From positions 1 through 12,957 of the forward strand of contig JAFGPY010000289.1 in NCBI GenBank assembly GCA_016935955.1: 12,957 nucleotides of DNA, given 5' to 3'. Below, one piece after another: positions 1 through 7,422 of the stretch. The stretch is from Planctomycetota bacterium. GTDB lineage: Bacteria; Planctomycetota; Phycisphaerae; FEN-1346; JAACEH01. Each line of letters opens with the position of its first letter. The stretch's first letter is position 1. The notes under the pieces were generated by a model that saw only the letters and a program-made list of their open reading frames with translations, was not told where the DNA came from and made no database searches. The translations under genes and the position numbers were made by a program.

Positions 1-88
1 GCCGCACCGCTCATGCTCGTCTCACCTAACGGCCCTACGCCGATACAACCACCCTCTGCGCACACGCCAAGACAGGGGAAACTCCAGT

Positions 89-739
89 ATGAGGTTCCTT
101 GCGACCGCGCTGTTTCTGCTGGTGGCGGCATCATGTGCTGTCGGGGACGTGATTCCAAGCGTCACGCTTCCCCAGGGCAGCGGCAATCTGATGTACTTCG
201 ATTTGACCGTGTGGAGCGTCTCGGATCCGGGATCGAGCTCGGCCTCTGGTTTCGGCGCCCGGGCCATTCTCAGCGGCAGCGACGCCGCGCGGTTCACGGG
301 CTATGCCGACCTGCTGGACAATCTTACAGGCGGGGAAACGGCTGCCCTGTTGTCGCCGGGCACCTATGCCTGGGAACCCTTCGGGAGCCCGAACGTGGCG
401 GATGCTGGCATTGACAGCGGCCACCCCTGGATGAGTTTCGGCGCTCAGTCGAGCGGTGCTCCGGATATGGTGCCGATGAGCAGCCTTCAGCCGGGCATGA
501 TCCTGGCCCGCTTCTACTTCGTCGACAGCAATCCGGGCGCGCCGCTGACCGACCTGTACCTGCAGATCCACGGCTACAATGACGTCACTCCGTATGCCTA
601 CATCACCCTCCAGGACAGCGTAACCGAGGTCCAGGTCTGGGTGAACTCGGGCGACCCTGTCCTGCTCGTCCCGGAGCCGGCGACCCTCGCCTTGCTGGCC
701 GTCGGCCTGCCGCTGCTCCTGAGGCGGCGACGGTCGTAG
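89..739 (+). CDS. PEP-CTERM sorting domain secreted protein
   Basis: This 216-residue protein opens with a signal peptide: Arg at position 3, then a hydrophobic stretch to about residue 19 (ATALFLLVAASCAVG). It closes with a classic PEP-CTERM tail at residues 194-216: VPEPATLALL, a short hydrophobic helix and a terminal RRRRS. In the known family this tail directs export and processing by an exosortase and usually marks surface or extracellular-matrix proteins. The middle (about 20-190) is rich in Gly, Ser, Asp and aromatics, as expected for a beta-rich secreted domain, but I recognise no named domain. The ATG has an AGGGG ribosome binding site at 74-78, 8 bases upstream. No exosortase gene is in the window, so processing is inferred. 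The export and sorting call is secure; the function is unknown. Confidence 0.88.
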   Translation: MRFLATALFLLVAASCAVGDVIPSVTLPQGSGNLMYFDLTVWSVSDPGSSSASGFGARAILSGSDAARFTGYADLLDNLTGGETAALLSPGTYAWEPFGSPNVADAGIDSGHPWMSFGAQSSGAPDMVPMSSLQPGMILARFYFVDSNPGAPLTDLYLQIHGYNDVTPYAYITLQDSVTEVQVWVNSGDPVLLVPEPATLALLAVGLPLLLRRRRS

Positions 740-833
740 GCTCGCCTGCCCGCGGATCGCACCCTCGCGCCGCGGAAGATCGGCAATGCCTTCCCTTGGC
801 GGCATCCGCTGCGCGCAGGCGGCCGGTTGCGCC

Positions 834-862
834 TTGAATCCCCCATGGCGATGGTCTATCAT
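834..862 (+). promoter_or_regulatory. Putative sigma-70 promoter of tyrS
   Basis: TTGAAT at 834-839 and TATCAT at 857-862 are separated by exactly 17 bases, the ideal spacing for a housekeeping promoter. Transcription would start near 869, about 43 bases before the tyrS ATG. It sits in the only non-coding gap between the PEP-CTERM gene and tyrS. The call rests on consensus matching alone; I see no T-box or other leader structure between it and the gene. Confidence 0.4.
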
Positions 863-911
863 AACGGGTTACCTCACGCCGCAAGTGCACATTGGGAAGG
901 ACTGGGGGATC

Positions 912-2153
<1,242 letters not shown>

Positions 2154-2164
2154 GCGCACGAGAT

Positions 2165-2230
2165 GGGGTCTTGACCCCTCTCCCTTGACGGGAGAGGGTG
2201 GCCCGTAAGGGCCGGGTGAGGGTGACGAAC
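2165..2230. repeat. Palindromic intergenic repeat, CCCTCTCCC type
   Basis: Three successive hairpins begin 12 bases after the tyrS stop: GGGGTC-TT-GACCCC (2165-2178), CCCTCTCCC-ttgac-GGGAGAGGG (2176-2198, sharing bases with the first) and GGCCC-gtaa-GGGCC (2200-2213), followed by GGGTGAGGGTGA. From general knowledge this CCCTCTCCC/GGGAGAGGG plus GGGTGAGGGTG composition is a dispersed intergenic repeat in many high-GC bacterial genomes. Its position directly after tyrS means it could also act as a transcription terminator or 3' stabiliser, but no T-run follows the stems. Confidence 0.7.
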
Positions 2231-2269
2231 GGCAAAGACACACGCATTCGGTGCCTTGCCTCCGTGCGG

Positions 2270-2326
2270 CACCCCCACCGCCGCCTGTCGGCGGCACCTC
2301 CCCCGTCAAGGGGGAGGAGTGATGGC
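2270..2326. repeat. Palindromic intergenic repeat, inverted relative of the upstream element
   Basis: This holds two hairpins: GCCGCC-tgtc-GGCGGC (2280-2295) and CCTCCCCC-gtcaa-GGGGGAGG (2297-2317). The CCCC-GTCAA-GGGG core is the reverse-complement style of the CCC-TTGAC-GGG core in the element at 2165-2230, so the two form an inverted pair about 40 bases apart. No protein-coding character is visible between them. Confidence 0.6.
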
Positions 2327-2354
2327 TGCGGCCGATGAGGGTGTAGTATGTAAC

Positions 2355-2433
2355 GCGGGTGCCATGGCTGCCCCGCAGCCATGCGTGTCGCGTGCGACGT
2401 TCGGCATGCCTGCAGGGGCAGGCATGGCACCCA
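2355..2433. repeat. 79-base bipartite palindromic repeat, copy 1
   Basis: This element matches 3414-3492 at 77 of 79 positions. It is bounded by GGGTGCCATG and CATGGCACCC, which are perfect inverted repeats. It contains two internal hairpins: CATGGCTG-ccccg-CAGCCATG, and CATGCCTGC-aggg-GCAGGCATG. Single-stranded DNA or RNA could therefore fold as a cloverleaf-like two-armed structure. It lies between the tyrS-side repeats and the next gene. It resembles REP/BIME-type elements in design, but no RAYT transposase is in the window. Confidence 0.85.
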
Positions 2434-2444
2434 ACACACAGTAT

Positions 2445-2474
2445 GTAGGGTGGCTGCTTGCAGCCACGCGGAAC
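2445..2474 (+). repeat. 30-base hairpin repeat, copy A
   Basis: The stem GTGGCTG pairs with CAGCCAC around a CTTG loop (2450-2467), followed by GCGGAAC. It matches 4863-4892 at 28 of 30 positions; the two differences are a matched base-pair swap (C2454-G2463 becomes G4872-C4881). It ends one base before the ATG of the gene at 2476, so it forms the whole translation initiation region of that gene. Confidence 0.8.
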
Positions 2475-2475
2475 C

Positions 2476-3063
2476 ATGAGACTCCCGAGACTCGATCCTC
2501 AGAAGAACTATGACGGCCTCTATGTCGTCGACTTCGGCGACGCGGCCGCCGTGGGTTACACGGCTGAAGAGGTCGGCGTCCTGCTGGAGAGCGACAAGTA
2601 CCGCGACGTCCGCGTCTACAAGGTGCATCGCATGCATCCCGACGGGACGGTCGAACTCAAGGGCGTCGCCTCGCGACGGTTCGACGTCGAGTCGGCCTTC
2701 GTCTTCTGCTCGCGCGACGCCGACCGGGCCCGCAAGGATTTCGACGATCTGACGGCCCTGGCCGAAAGCGATCCGCTGCCGTGCAAGGCGCGGCTCTTGT
2801 ACGGGCAACTCGGCTACCAGCCGCAGTTCCCGTGGGTGGCGGCCCTGCTCTATCCAGCTGAGTACGAGGACGAGCTGAGCGCCTGGCTCCTGAAGCACGA
2901 CGTGCAGGCCGGCGAGACCGTGGACGCGGGCATCAGTCACGCGACGGTGGTGGCCGCAAACCTCCAGGTTCGCGACCGGGCTCAGTTGGCGTGCCGGGCC
3001 TGGCGCGAGAGCCGCGACCGCGACGAGGTGTTCCGTAGCGTCGGCCGCGCCGTGCAGCGGTGA
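2476..3063 (+). CDS. Hypothetical protein, 195 residues
   Basis: I do not recognise this family. The product is soluble: no signal peptide or membrane segment is visible. Codon use matches the high-GC core genes, so it looks native. It begins MRLPRLDPQKNYDGLYVVDF, has a mixed alpha/beta pattern with VGYTAEEVGVLLES at about 26-39 and VRVYKVHRMHPDG at about 46-58, and carries three scattered Cys without a metal-binding spacing. The only ATG near the start of the frame is 2476; an alternative TTG at 2458 lies within the palindromic repeat. The ribosome binding site is weak, since the GCGGA in the repeat is only 3 bases away. The next small gene starts 18 bases downstream, so the two probably share a transcript. 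Confidence 0.75.
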   Translation: MRLPRLDPQKNYDGLYVVDFGDAAAVGYTAEEVGVLLESDKYRDVRVYKVHRMHPDGTVELKGVASRRFDVESAFVFCSRDADRARKDFDDLTALAESDPLPCKARLLYGQLGYQPQFPWVAALLYPAEYEDELSAWLLKHDVQAGETVDAGISHATVVAANLQVRDRAQLACRAWRESRDRDEVFRSVGRAVQR

Positions 3064-3081
3064 TTTTTGGGGGACAGCATC

Positions 3082-3294
3082 ATGCTCGCAGGCAGGATTC
3101 GTCACAAGATGGCCTTGGCCGTAACGACGTTCGCCCTGCGGCACCTCGGGCCCAAGCGGCCCTACGAGGGCGAGGTCGAGGAAGCGGCCCGTAAGGACTG
3201 GAAGGCGTCGATGCGGCGGCTGGGCCTCAGGCGGCACGCGCCGTGGCACGACCGCTTCCGCCGTTCGTGGATCCGCCTTCGCCGCGACAACTAG
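3082..3294 (+). CDS. Small arginine-rich hypothetical protein
   Basis: This gene encodes 70 residues, 15 of them Arg and 4 Lys, with the basic residues concentrated in the second half (MRRLGLRRHAPWHDRFRR). The strong charge suggests nucleic-acid or ribosome contact, which is inference only. ATG 3082 is preceded by GGGGGA at 3069-3074 with a 7-base gap. It lies 18 bases after the previous gene, so the two appear to form a two-gene unit. Codon use has the same G/C-ending bias as its neighbours, which supports a real gene. No family is recognised. Confidence 0.6.
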   Translation: MLAGRIRHKMALAVTTFALRHLGPKRPYEGEVEEAARKDWKASMRRLGLRRHAPWHDRFRRSWIRLRRDN

Positions 3295-3379
3295 GCCGCG
3301 CAGAATAGTCGGCACGGCCGGACGGTTCGACGGGCTCACCGGAGCCAAGGCCGGCCGTGGCGCATGCAGCGTGTTGTAG

Positions 3380-3399
3380 GGGCACGGCCTGCCGTGCCC
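3380..3399. repeat. Palindrome GGGCACGGC-ct-GCCGTGCCC
   Basis: This is a perfect 9-base inverted repeat around two bases, preceded by GTTGTAGG and followed by CGTAGG. It opens the repeat block upstream of the oxidoreductase gene. Such GGCACGGCCTGCCGTGCC units are a dispersed intergenic type in high-GC genomes as I recall them; only one copy is present here. Confidence 0.6.
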
Positions 3400-3413
3400 G
3401 CGTAGGATGGTTG

Positions 3414-3492
3414 GCGGGTGCCATGGCTGCCCCGCAGCCATGCGTGTCGCGTGCGATGTTCGGCATGCCTGCGGGGGCAGGCATGGCACCCA
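3414..3492. repeat. 79-base bipartite palindromic repeat, copy 2
   Basis: This second copy of the element at 2355-2433 is in the same orientation and differs at two positions: GATGTT for GACGTT, and TGCGGGG for TGCAGGG. The outer GGGTGCCATG/CATGGCACCC inverted repeat and both internal hairpins are preserved. Each difference lies outside a paired stem or in a loop. The spacer 3295-3639 holds this repeat, the palindrome before it and the hairpins after it; I see no gene in it. Confidence 0.85.
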
Positions 3493-3554
3493 GCACGGGG
3501 CATGCCGTGAGGCAACCGCCCGTTCGTTGCCGCATGTGAACACCGAAACTCCAC

Positions 3555-3608
3555 CGGCCGTCGCCCCTTGCCTGGAAGCGACGGCCGCGGGTCTCCCGAA
3601 GGTCGGGA
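3555..3608 (+). promoter_or_regulatory. Leader hairpins upstream of the oxidoreductase
   Basis: A perfect 10-base stem, CGGCCGTCGC (3555-3564) with GCGACGGCCG (3578-3587), encloses a 13-base loop. It is followed by TCCCGA-agg-TCGGGA (3594-3608). Both lie within 85 bases of the start codon and would form in the 5' untranslated leader. Neither is followed by a T-run, so an attenuator role is only a possibility; they may be further repeat material. Confidence 0.4.
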
Positions 3609-3639
3609 CCACCAGGGACCAGGCACGAAAGGGTTTGTC

Positions 3640-4860
3640 GTGTTGAATCATGCAATCGTCGGCTGCGGGGTCATCAGCGGCATTCACGCCACATGTCTGG
3701 GCATGGTCAAGGGCAGCCGGCTCGTGGCCGTCATGGACATCGTGCCCGAGAAGGCCAAGGCCCTGGGCGAGAAGGCGGGCGTGCCCTGGTTCACCGATCG
3801 CGATCAGATGCTTCGCGAGGTTCCGATCGACGTGATCCACGTCTGCACGCCGAGCGGCAACCACCACGAGATCGCCATCTGGGCCGCGCAGAACCGCAAG
3901 CACTGCTTCTGCGAAAAGCCCATGGACGTGACCCTCGAGGCCATGGACCTGATGACCAAGGCTTTCAAGAAGAGCGGCACGTACTATGGCGGCTGCTTCA
4001 TGAACCGCTTCAACCCGCCGTCGCAGTTGTTCAAGAAGGCGGTCGAGGCCGGCCGCTTCGGCCGCATCGCCACGGCCACGGCCCAGTGCATCTGGTGGCG
4101 GACGCAGGAGTACTACGACTCGGGCGACTGGCGCGGCACGTGGGAACTCGACGGCGGCGGATGCCTGATGAACCAGGGCGTGCACTACGTGGACATGCTG
4201 CAGTGGCTGGTCGGCAGCCCCGTCAAGTCGATCCGCGCTTACACCGGCCTGCTGGCCCACGAGCGGATCGCCGTCGAGGACACCGCCGTGGCCATCCTGA
4301 AGTTCGCCAATGGCGCCCTGGGCGTCATCCACGGCACCACGGCCGCTTACCCCGGACCGCACGGCACCGTGGAAGTCTGCGGCGACAAGGGCAACGCCAC
4401 CTATGAAGGCAAGATCACCCGCTGGCAGTTCGCCGAAGAGCAGCCTGAGGACAAGACGATTCTGGAAACCGGCGGCGTCCCGCCGGTGAACAAGCCGGCC
4501 GAGGGCGGCTCGACGGGTAGCGACCCTGCGGCCCTGGGCTCGTTCCACGTCATGTTCACGGCCGCGTTCCAGGAGTTCAGCGACGCCATCCAGTCGGGCA
4601 CGCCGAACGCCCTGGGTCTGGCCGAGCACCGCAAGGCCGTCGAGATCATCCTCGGCATCTACGAGTCGGCTCGTCGCGGCGGCGAGGAAGTGAAGTTGCC
4701 GCTGAAGAAGGCCGAGGTGCCCGTGCCGCTGAAGTTGCCGAGCGGCTACGCCAAGCAGGTCAAAGGCGCCGACCGTCCGCCGCTGCCTGCGGCCATGGTG
4801 GCCTTCCGCAAGAAGCAGTCGGCCGCCGCGAAGAAGGGCGGCAAGGCCAGGAAGAAGTAG
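3640..4860 (+). CDS. Gfo/Idh/MocA family NAD(P)-dependent oxidoreductase
   Basis: The family oxidises or reduces sugars, inositols or nucleotide sugars with NAD(P). Here an N-terminal Rossmann fold opens with AIVGCGVISGIHA (residues 5-17), giving the GxGxxxxxH dinucleotide signature. The conserved EKP that positions the cofactor and substrate is at 92-94 (CFCEKPMDV). The C-terminal domain carries GGGCLMNQGVHYVDML with His182 as the family's catalytic-region His and Asp185 close by. At 406 residues it is slightly long, owing to a lysine-rich tail (FRKKQSAAAKKGGKARKK). There is no Tat or Sec signal, so it is cytoplasmic. GTG 3640 is chosen because AAAGGG (3628-3633) is 6 bases upstream; TTG 3643 is equally possible. 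The substrate cannot be told from sequence. It stands alone, flanked by repeats. Confidence 0.92.
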   Translation: MLNHAIVGCGVISGIHATCLGMVKGSRLVAVMDIVPEKAKALGEKAGVPWFTDRDQMLREVPIDVIHVCTPSGNHHEIAIWAAQNRKHCFCEKPMDVTLEAMDLMTKAFKKSGTYYGGCFMNRFNPPSQLFKKAVEAGRFGRIATATAQCIWWRTQEYYDSGDWRGTWELDGGGCLMNQGVHYVDMLQWLVGSPVKSIRAYTGLLAHERIAVEDTAVAILKFANGALGVIHGTTAAYPGPHGTVEVCGDKGNATYEGKITRWQFAEEQPEDKTILETGGVPPVNKPAEGGSTGSDPAALGSFHVMFTAAFQEFSDAIQSGTPNALGLAEHRKAVEIILGIYESARRGGEEVKLPLKKAEVPVPLKLPSGYAKQVKGADRPPLPAAMVAFRKKQSAAAKKGGKARKK

Positions 4861-4862
4861 AC

Positions 4863-4892
4863 GTAGGGTGGGTGCTTGCACCCACGCGGAAC
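4863..4892 (+). repeat. 30-base hairpin repeat, copy B
   Basis: This is the partner of 2445-2474, with the stem GTGGGTG pairing with CACCCAC around CTTG, then GCGGAAC. It starts 2 bases after the oxidoreductase stop. The only two differences from copy A sit opposite each other in the stem and preserve pairing. Confidence 0.8.
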
Positions 4893-4900
4893 GATAGGAT

Positions 4901-4924
4901 CATGGCCACGCAAGCGTGGCCATG
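4901..4924. repeat. Palindrome CATGGCCACGC-aa-GCGTGGCCATG
   Basis: This is a perfect 11-base inverted repeat with a 2-base centre, followed by CCACCC. The CATGGC...GCCATG...CCACCC composition echoes the ends of the 79-base element. It lies between the copy B hairpin and the DUF5677-like gene, about 30 bases ahead of its ATG. Confidence 0.7.
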
Positions 4925-4953
4925 CCACCCCGTCTGTGAAGATGAGGGCACCC

Positions 4954-5769
4954 ATGAGCGTACTCTCAAAGGGGCAAGCCTATTTCGATGTGGGCATCGA
5001 CTTCGCAAATGCCATAGTCACCCAAAGCGTAACCGTTGATAGCCCGCATGCGGAAGACAAGATGTACTGCTATGCTATGGGTTACTTCCTGGCCAAGAGC
5101 TGTAAGACGTATCAGGCGCTGAGTCTTCTTTGGCTCAAGGGCTTTGAAGAAGACGCAATGATCCTGAATCGGAGCCTCTTTGAGATAGCCCTTCAGGCTA
5201 CTTACATCAACGGCAAGCCAAGACGGCGTGGCAGGAAGTTCTGCGATTTCTGGGATGTCGCTCAGTATAGGCACTACGAGAACCTACGGAAGCTTAAGGA
5301 CCCGAGGCTAGAAGCATTTCTTCAAGAACGGAAAGACGACGTTAGGCAGCTGAGTGAGAAGTACGAACAACTCAAGGACAGGTACCCAGAGGACCAAGCA
5401 ACGTGGTGGGGTGGCTCTGTCGAGTGGCTTGCGCAGACCGTTCGCGAGATGGGTCAAGGGGAGTTCTTGCTCTGGCGTCAGAGAGTAGGCTATCCAGTAG
5501 AGTGCAGTTTCGTTCACTCTTCGGTCTCCGCAAGTGTTCGATACATGAAAGCCGATGGAGAACGGAAATGGCTCGACTACCAACCCCACCCACCAACAGA
5601 CGTTGAGGTGGCGCAAGATGCCACCCTCAACATCCTCAAGATTGTGGCCGAGTGTGCCAAAGCCCTCAATCTGAATCTTAATGAGGCACTCAAGAACGCT
5701 GCGAAGGAATTCCTGAGGATTGCCGGAGAGTCGTCATCCAGCTTGGACTTAGACACCGAATCGAGCTAA
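4954..5769 (+). CDS. DUF5677-like protein
   Basis: The 271-residue product is mainly helical and soluble. The helix LNRSLFEIALQATYI (71-85) and the later SFVHSS (185-190) fit my memory of the DUF5677 family (an R-x-x-x-E helix and an H-S motif); the function of that family is not established. A charged coiled-coil-like stretch runs about 108-145, and the C-terminal tail is Ser/Asp-rich (SSSLDLDTESS). ATG 4954 has GAGG at 4944-4947. ATG 4942 is an in-frame alternative, and the frame further upstream runs through palindromes. The gene is clearly AT-richer than its neighbours (61 of 120 bases G+C at 5041-5160, against 42 of 60 in der at 6001-6060), with codons such as ATA, AGG and CTT, which points to horizontal acquisition. 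It ends 53 bases before der. Confidence 0.7.
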   Translation: MSVLSKGQAYFDVGIDFANAIVTQSVTVDSPHAEDKMYCYAMGYFLAKSCKTYQALSLLWLKGFEEDAMILNRSLFEIALQATYINGKPRRRGRKFCDFWDVAQYRHYENLRKLKDPRLEAFLQERKDDVRQLSEKYEQLKDRYPEDQATWWGGSVEWLAQTVREMGQGEFLLWRQRVGYPVECSFVHSSVSASVRYMKADGERKWLDYQPHPPTDVEVAQDATLNILKIVAECAKALNLNLNEALKNAAKEFLRIAGESSSSLDLDTESS

Positions 5770-5822
5770 CACTTGCGTTCCATGAAGCCTAGTCGTTTGT
5801 TCTATTGGAGAATCCTTGCCTT

Positions 5823-7319
5823 ATGCCCATGGGCATCGTAGCCATCGTCGGTCGGCCGAACGTCGGCAAGTCGAGCCTGCTGAATTGCCTGGCCCGGCAG
5901 CGGATCGCCATCGTCGATCCGACGGCCGGCGTGACGCGCGACCGCGTCTCGACGATCATTGAATTCGATGACCGCTACTTCGAGCTGGTCGACACCGGCG
6001 GCATGGGCATCGAGGACGCCGACGCCCTGACCGACGAGGTCGAGGCCCAGATCACGCACGCCATCGACGAGGCCCACGTGCTGCTGATGGTTGTCGACGT
6101 CCGCGAGGGCGTCACGCCGCTGGACAAGTTGGTGGCCGCGCGGCTGCGCAAGCAGACCAAGCCGGTGATTCTCGTGGCCAACAAGGCCGACAGCGAGAAG
6201 CTGGATCAGGAAGCCCCGGCCTTCTTCGGTCTGGGCCTTGGCGAGCCGCTGTGCATCTCGGCCACGGAGCACCGTCGTCGTGAGCAACTGCTGGAGGCCA
6301 TCGCGGTGCGGTTGCCCGAGGCCGAGGGCGACGAGCGTCCGGCCGAGACGGCCATGCGGATCGCCATTGTCGGCAAGCGGAACGCCGGCAAGAGCACGTT
6401 CATCAACTCGCTGGCCGGCGAGCCGCGCGTCATCGTCAGCGAAGTGCCTGGCACGACGCGCGACAGCGTGGACATCCGCATCGAGAAAGACGGCCTGGTC
6501 TACACGGTGATCGACACGGCCGGCCTCCGCAAGAAGCGGAAGGTCAAGGGCGACATCGAGTACTACAGCCGCGTGCGGGCCGAGGAGGCCATCCGCCGCG
6601 CCGACGTGACGATGCATTTCATCGACGCGACGGTGCCGCTGTCGGGTGTGGACAAGCACCTCGGCAGCTACGTCATGGAGCATCGCAAGCCCGTGGTCCT
6701 GGTCGTCAACAAGTGGGACCTGGCCATGGACAAGGCCACGACGAGCGAGTTCGGCGACTACATCAGCCACGAGTTGCCGGGCCTGGAGTTCGCGCCGATC
6801 GCTTTCACGACGGCCCTGGACAGCAAGAACATCGAGACGGCCCTGGACGTCGCCCGCAGCCTCTACAAGCAGGCCCGCACGCGCGTCTCGACCTCGCGCA
6901 TCAACAAGGCCATTGAGGAAGCGGTCCGCCGCCGCAAACCGCCGAGCGGCAAACAGGGCCAGATGATCCGTCTCTACTACGGTACCCAGGTGGCCGTCGA
7001 CCCACCGACTCTGACGCTGTTCGTCAACGACCCGGTCCACGTCACGGCCGACTACGCGCGGTACCTGGTGAACCGATTCCGCGAGACGCTGCCGTTTGCC
7101 GAAGTGCCCCTGCGACTGATCTTCCGGCGCTCGGGCGGCGAAGAGGAACCGGACCGCGCGCGGCGCAAGGGCGGGGCCGCAAAGCGCGGTGAACGCAAGC
7201 ATGGCGAACACAAACGCCGCGACTCCAAGCGCGGCGCCGGCAAGGGTCGCGCCCCGGGGCGAACGACGTCGCGCCGCTCGTCGTCCGCGCCGCCAACCAG
7301 GAAGCGCGGTCGCGGTTAA
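5823..7319 (+). CDS. der: Ribosome biogenesis GTPase Der (EngA)
   Basis: Der has two tandem GTPase domains and helps assemble the 50S subunit. Domain 1 shows GRPNVGKSS (10-18), DTGG (57-60) and NKAD (120-123). Domain 2 shows GKRNAGKST (184-192), DTAG followed by LRKKRK (231-240) and NKWD (296-299). The KH-like C-terminal domain follows, with RLYYGTQVAVDPPTLTLFVN and ending near LRLIF. It is 498 residues, longer than the usual 440-490, because of a roughly 64-residue highly basic tail (about 435-498) rich in Arg, Lys, Gly and Ser. The second G1 motif has GKRNAG where many bacteria have GRPNVG. ATG 5823 is used, with GGAG 12 bases upstream; ATG 5829 is possible. It looks like a native high-GC core gene between two lower-GC accessory stretches. 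Confidence 0.96.
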   Translation: MPMGIVAIVGRPNVGKSSLLNCLARQRIAIVDPTAGVTRDRVSTIIEFDDRYFELVDTGGMGIEDADALTDEVEAQITHAIDEAHVLLMVVDVREGVTPLDKLVAARLRKQTKPVILVANKADSEKLDQEAPAFFGLGLGEPLCISATEHRRREQLLEAIAVRLPEAEGDERPAETAMRIAIVGKRNAGKSTFINSLAGEPRVIVSEVPGTTRDSVDIRIEKDGLVYTVIDTAGLRKKRKVKGDIEYYSRVRAEEAIRRADVTMHFIDATVPLSGVDKHLGSYVMEHRKPVVLVVNKWDLAMDKATTSEFGDYISHELPGLEFAPIAFTTALDSKNIETALDVARSLYKQARTRVSTSRINKAIEEAVRRRKPPSGKQGQMIRLYYGTQVAVDPPTLTLFVNDPVHVTADYARYLVNRFRETLPFAEVPLRLIFRRSGGEEEPDRARRKGGAAKRGERKHGEHKRRDSKRGAGKGRAPGRTTSRRSSSAPPTRKRGRG

Positions 7320-7422
7320 GACGCTGGAGTTGAGCCCAAGAAAACCTTATGCAGACGGGCAGTTTGCAGTAGAATAGTGCCGGATGTGAAGGTACTCGGA
7401 GACGCTGTAATAGGATGGCGCC

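Noticed and set aside
2256..2513. A short plus-strand frame with a repeated peptide (MAAPQPCVSRA), also found at 3357-3539
   Set aside because: The shared peptide is simply the translation of the 79-base DNA repeat. The stems and loops explain the conservation, and there is no ribosome binding site.
5802..7211. A 469-codon minus-strand frame opposite der
   Set aside because: It mirrors the coding strand of der and has no motif or plausible start signal.
7330..7375. A possible promoter before the methyltransferase (TAGAAT at 7370-7375)
   Set aside because: The sequence 17 bases upstream is a poor -35 match, so I could not support a promoter call.
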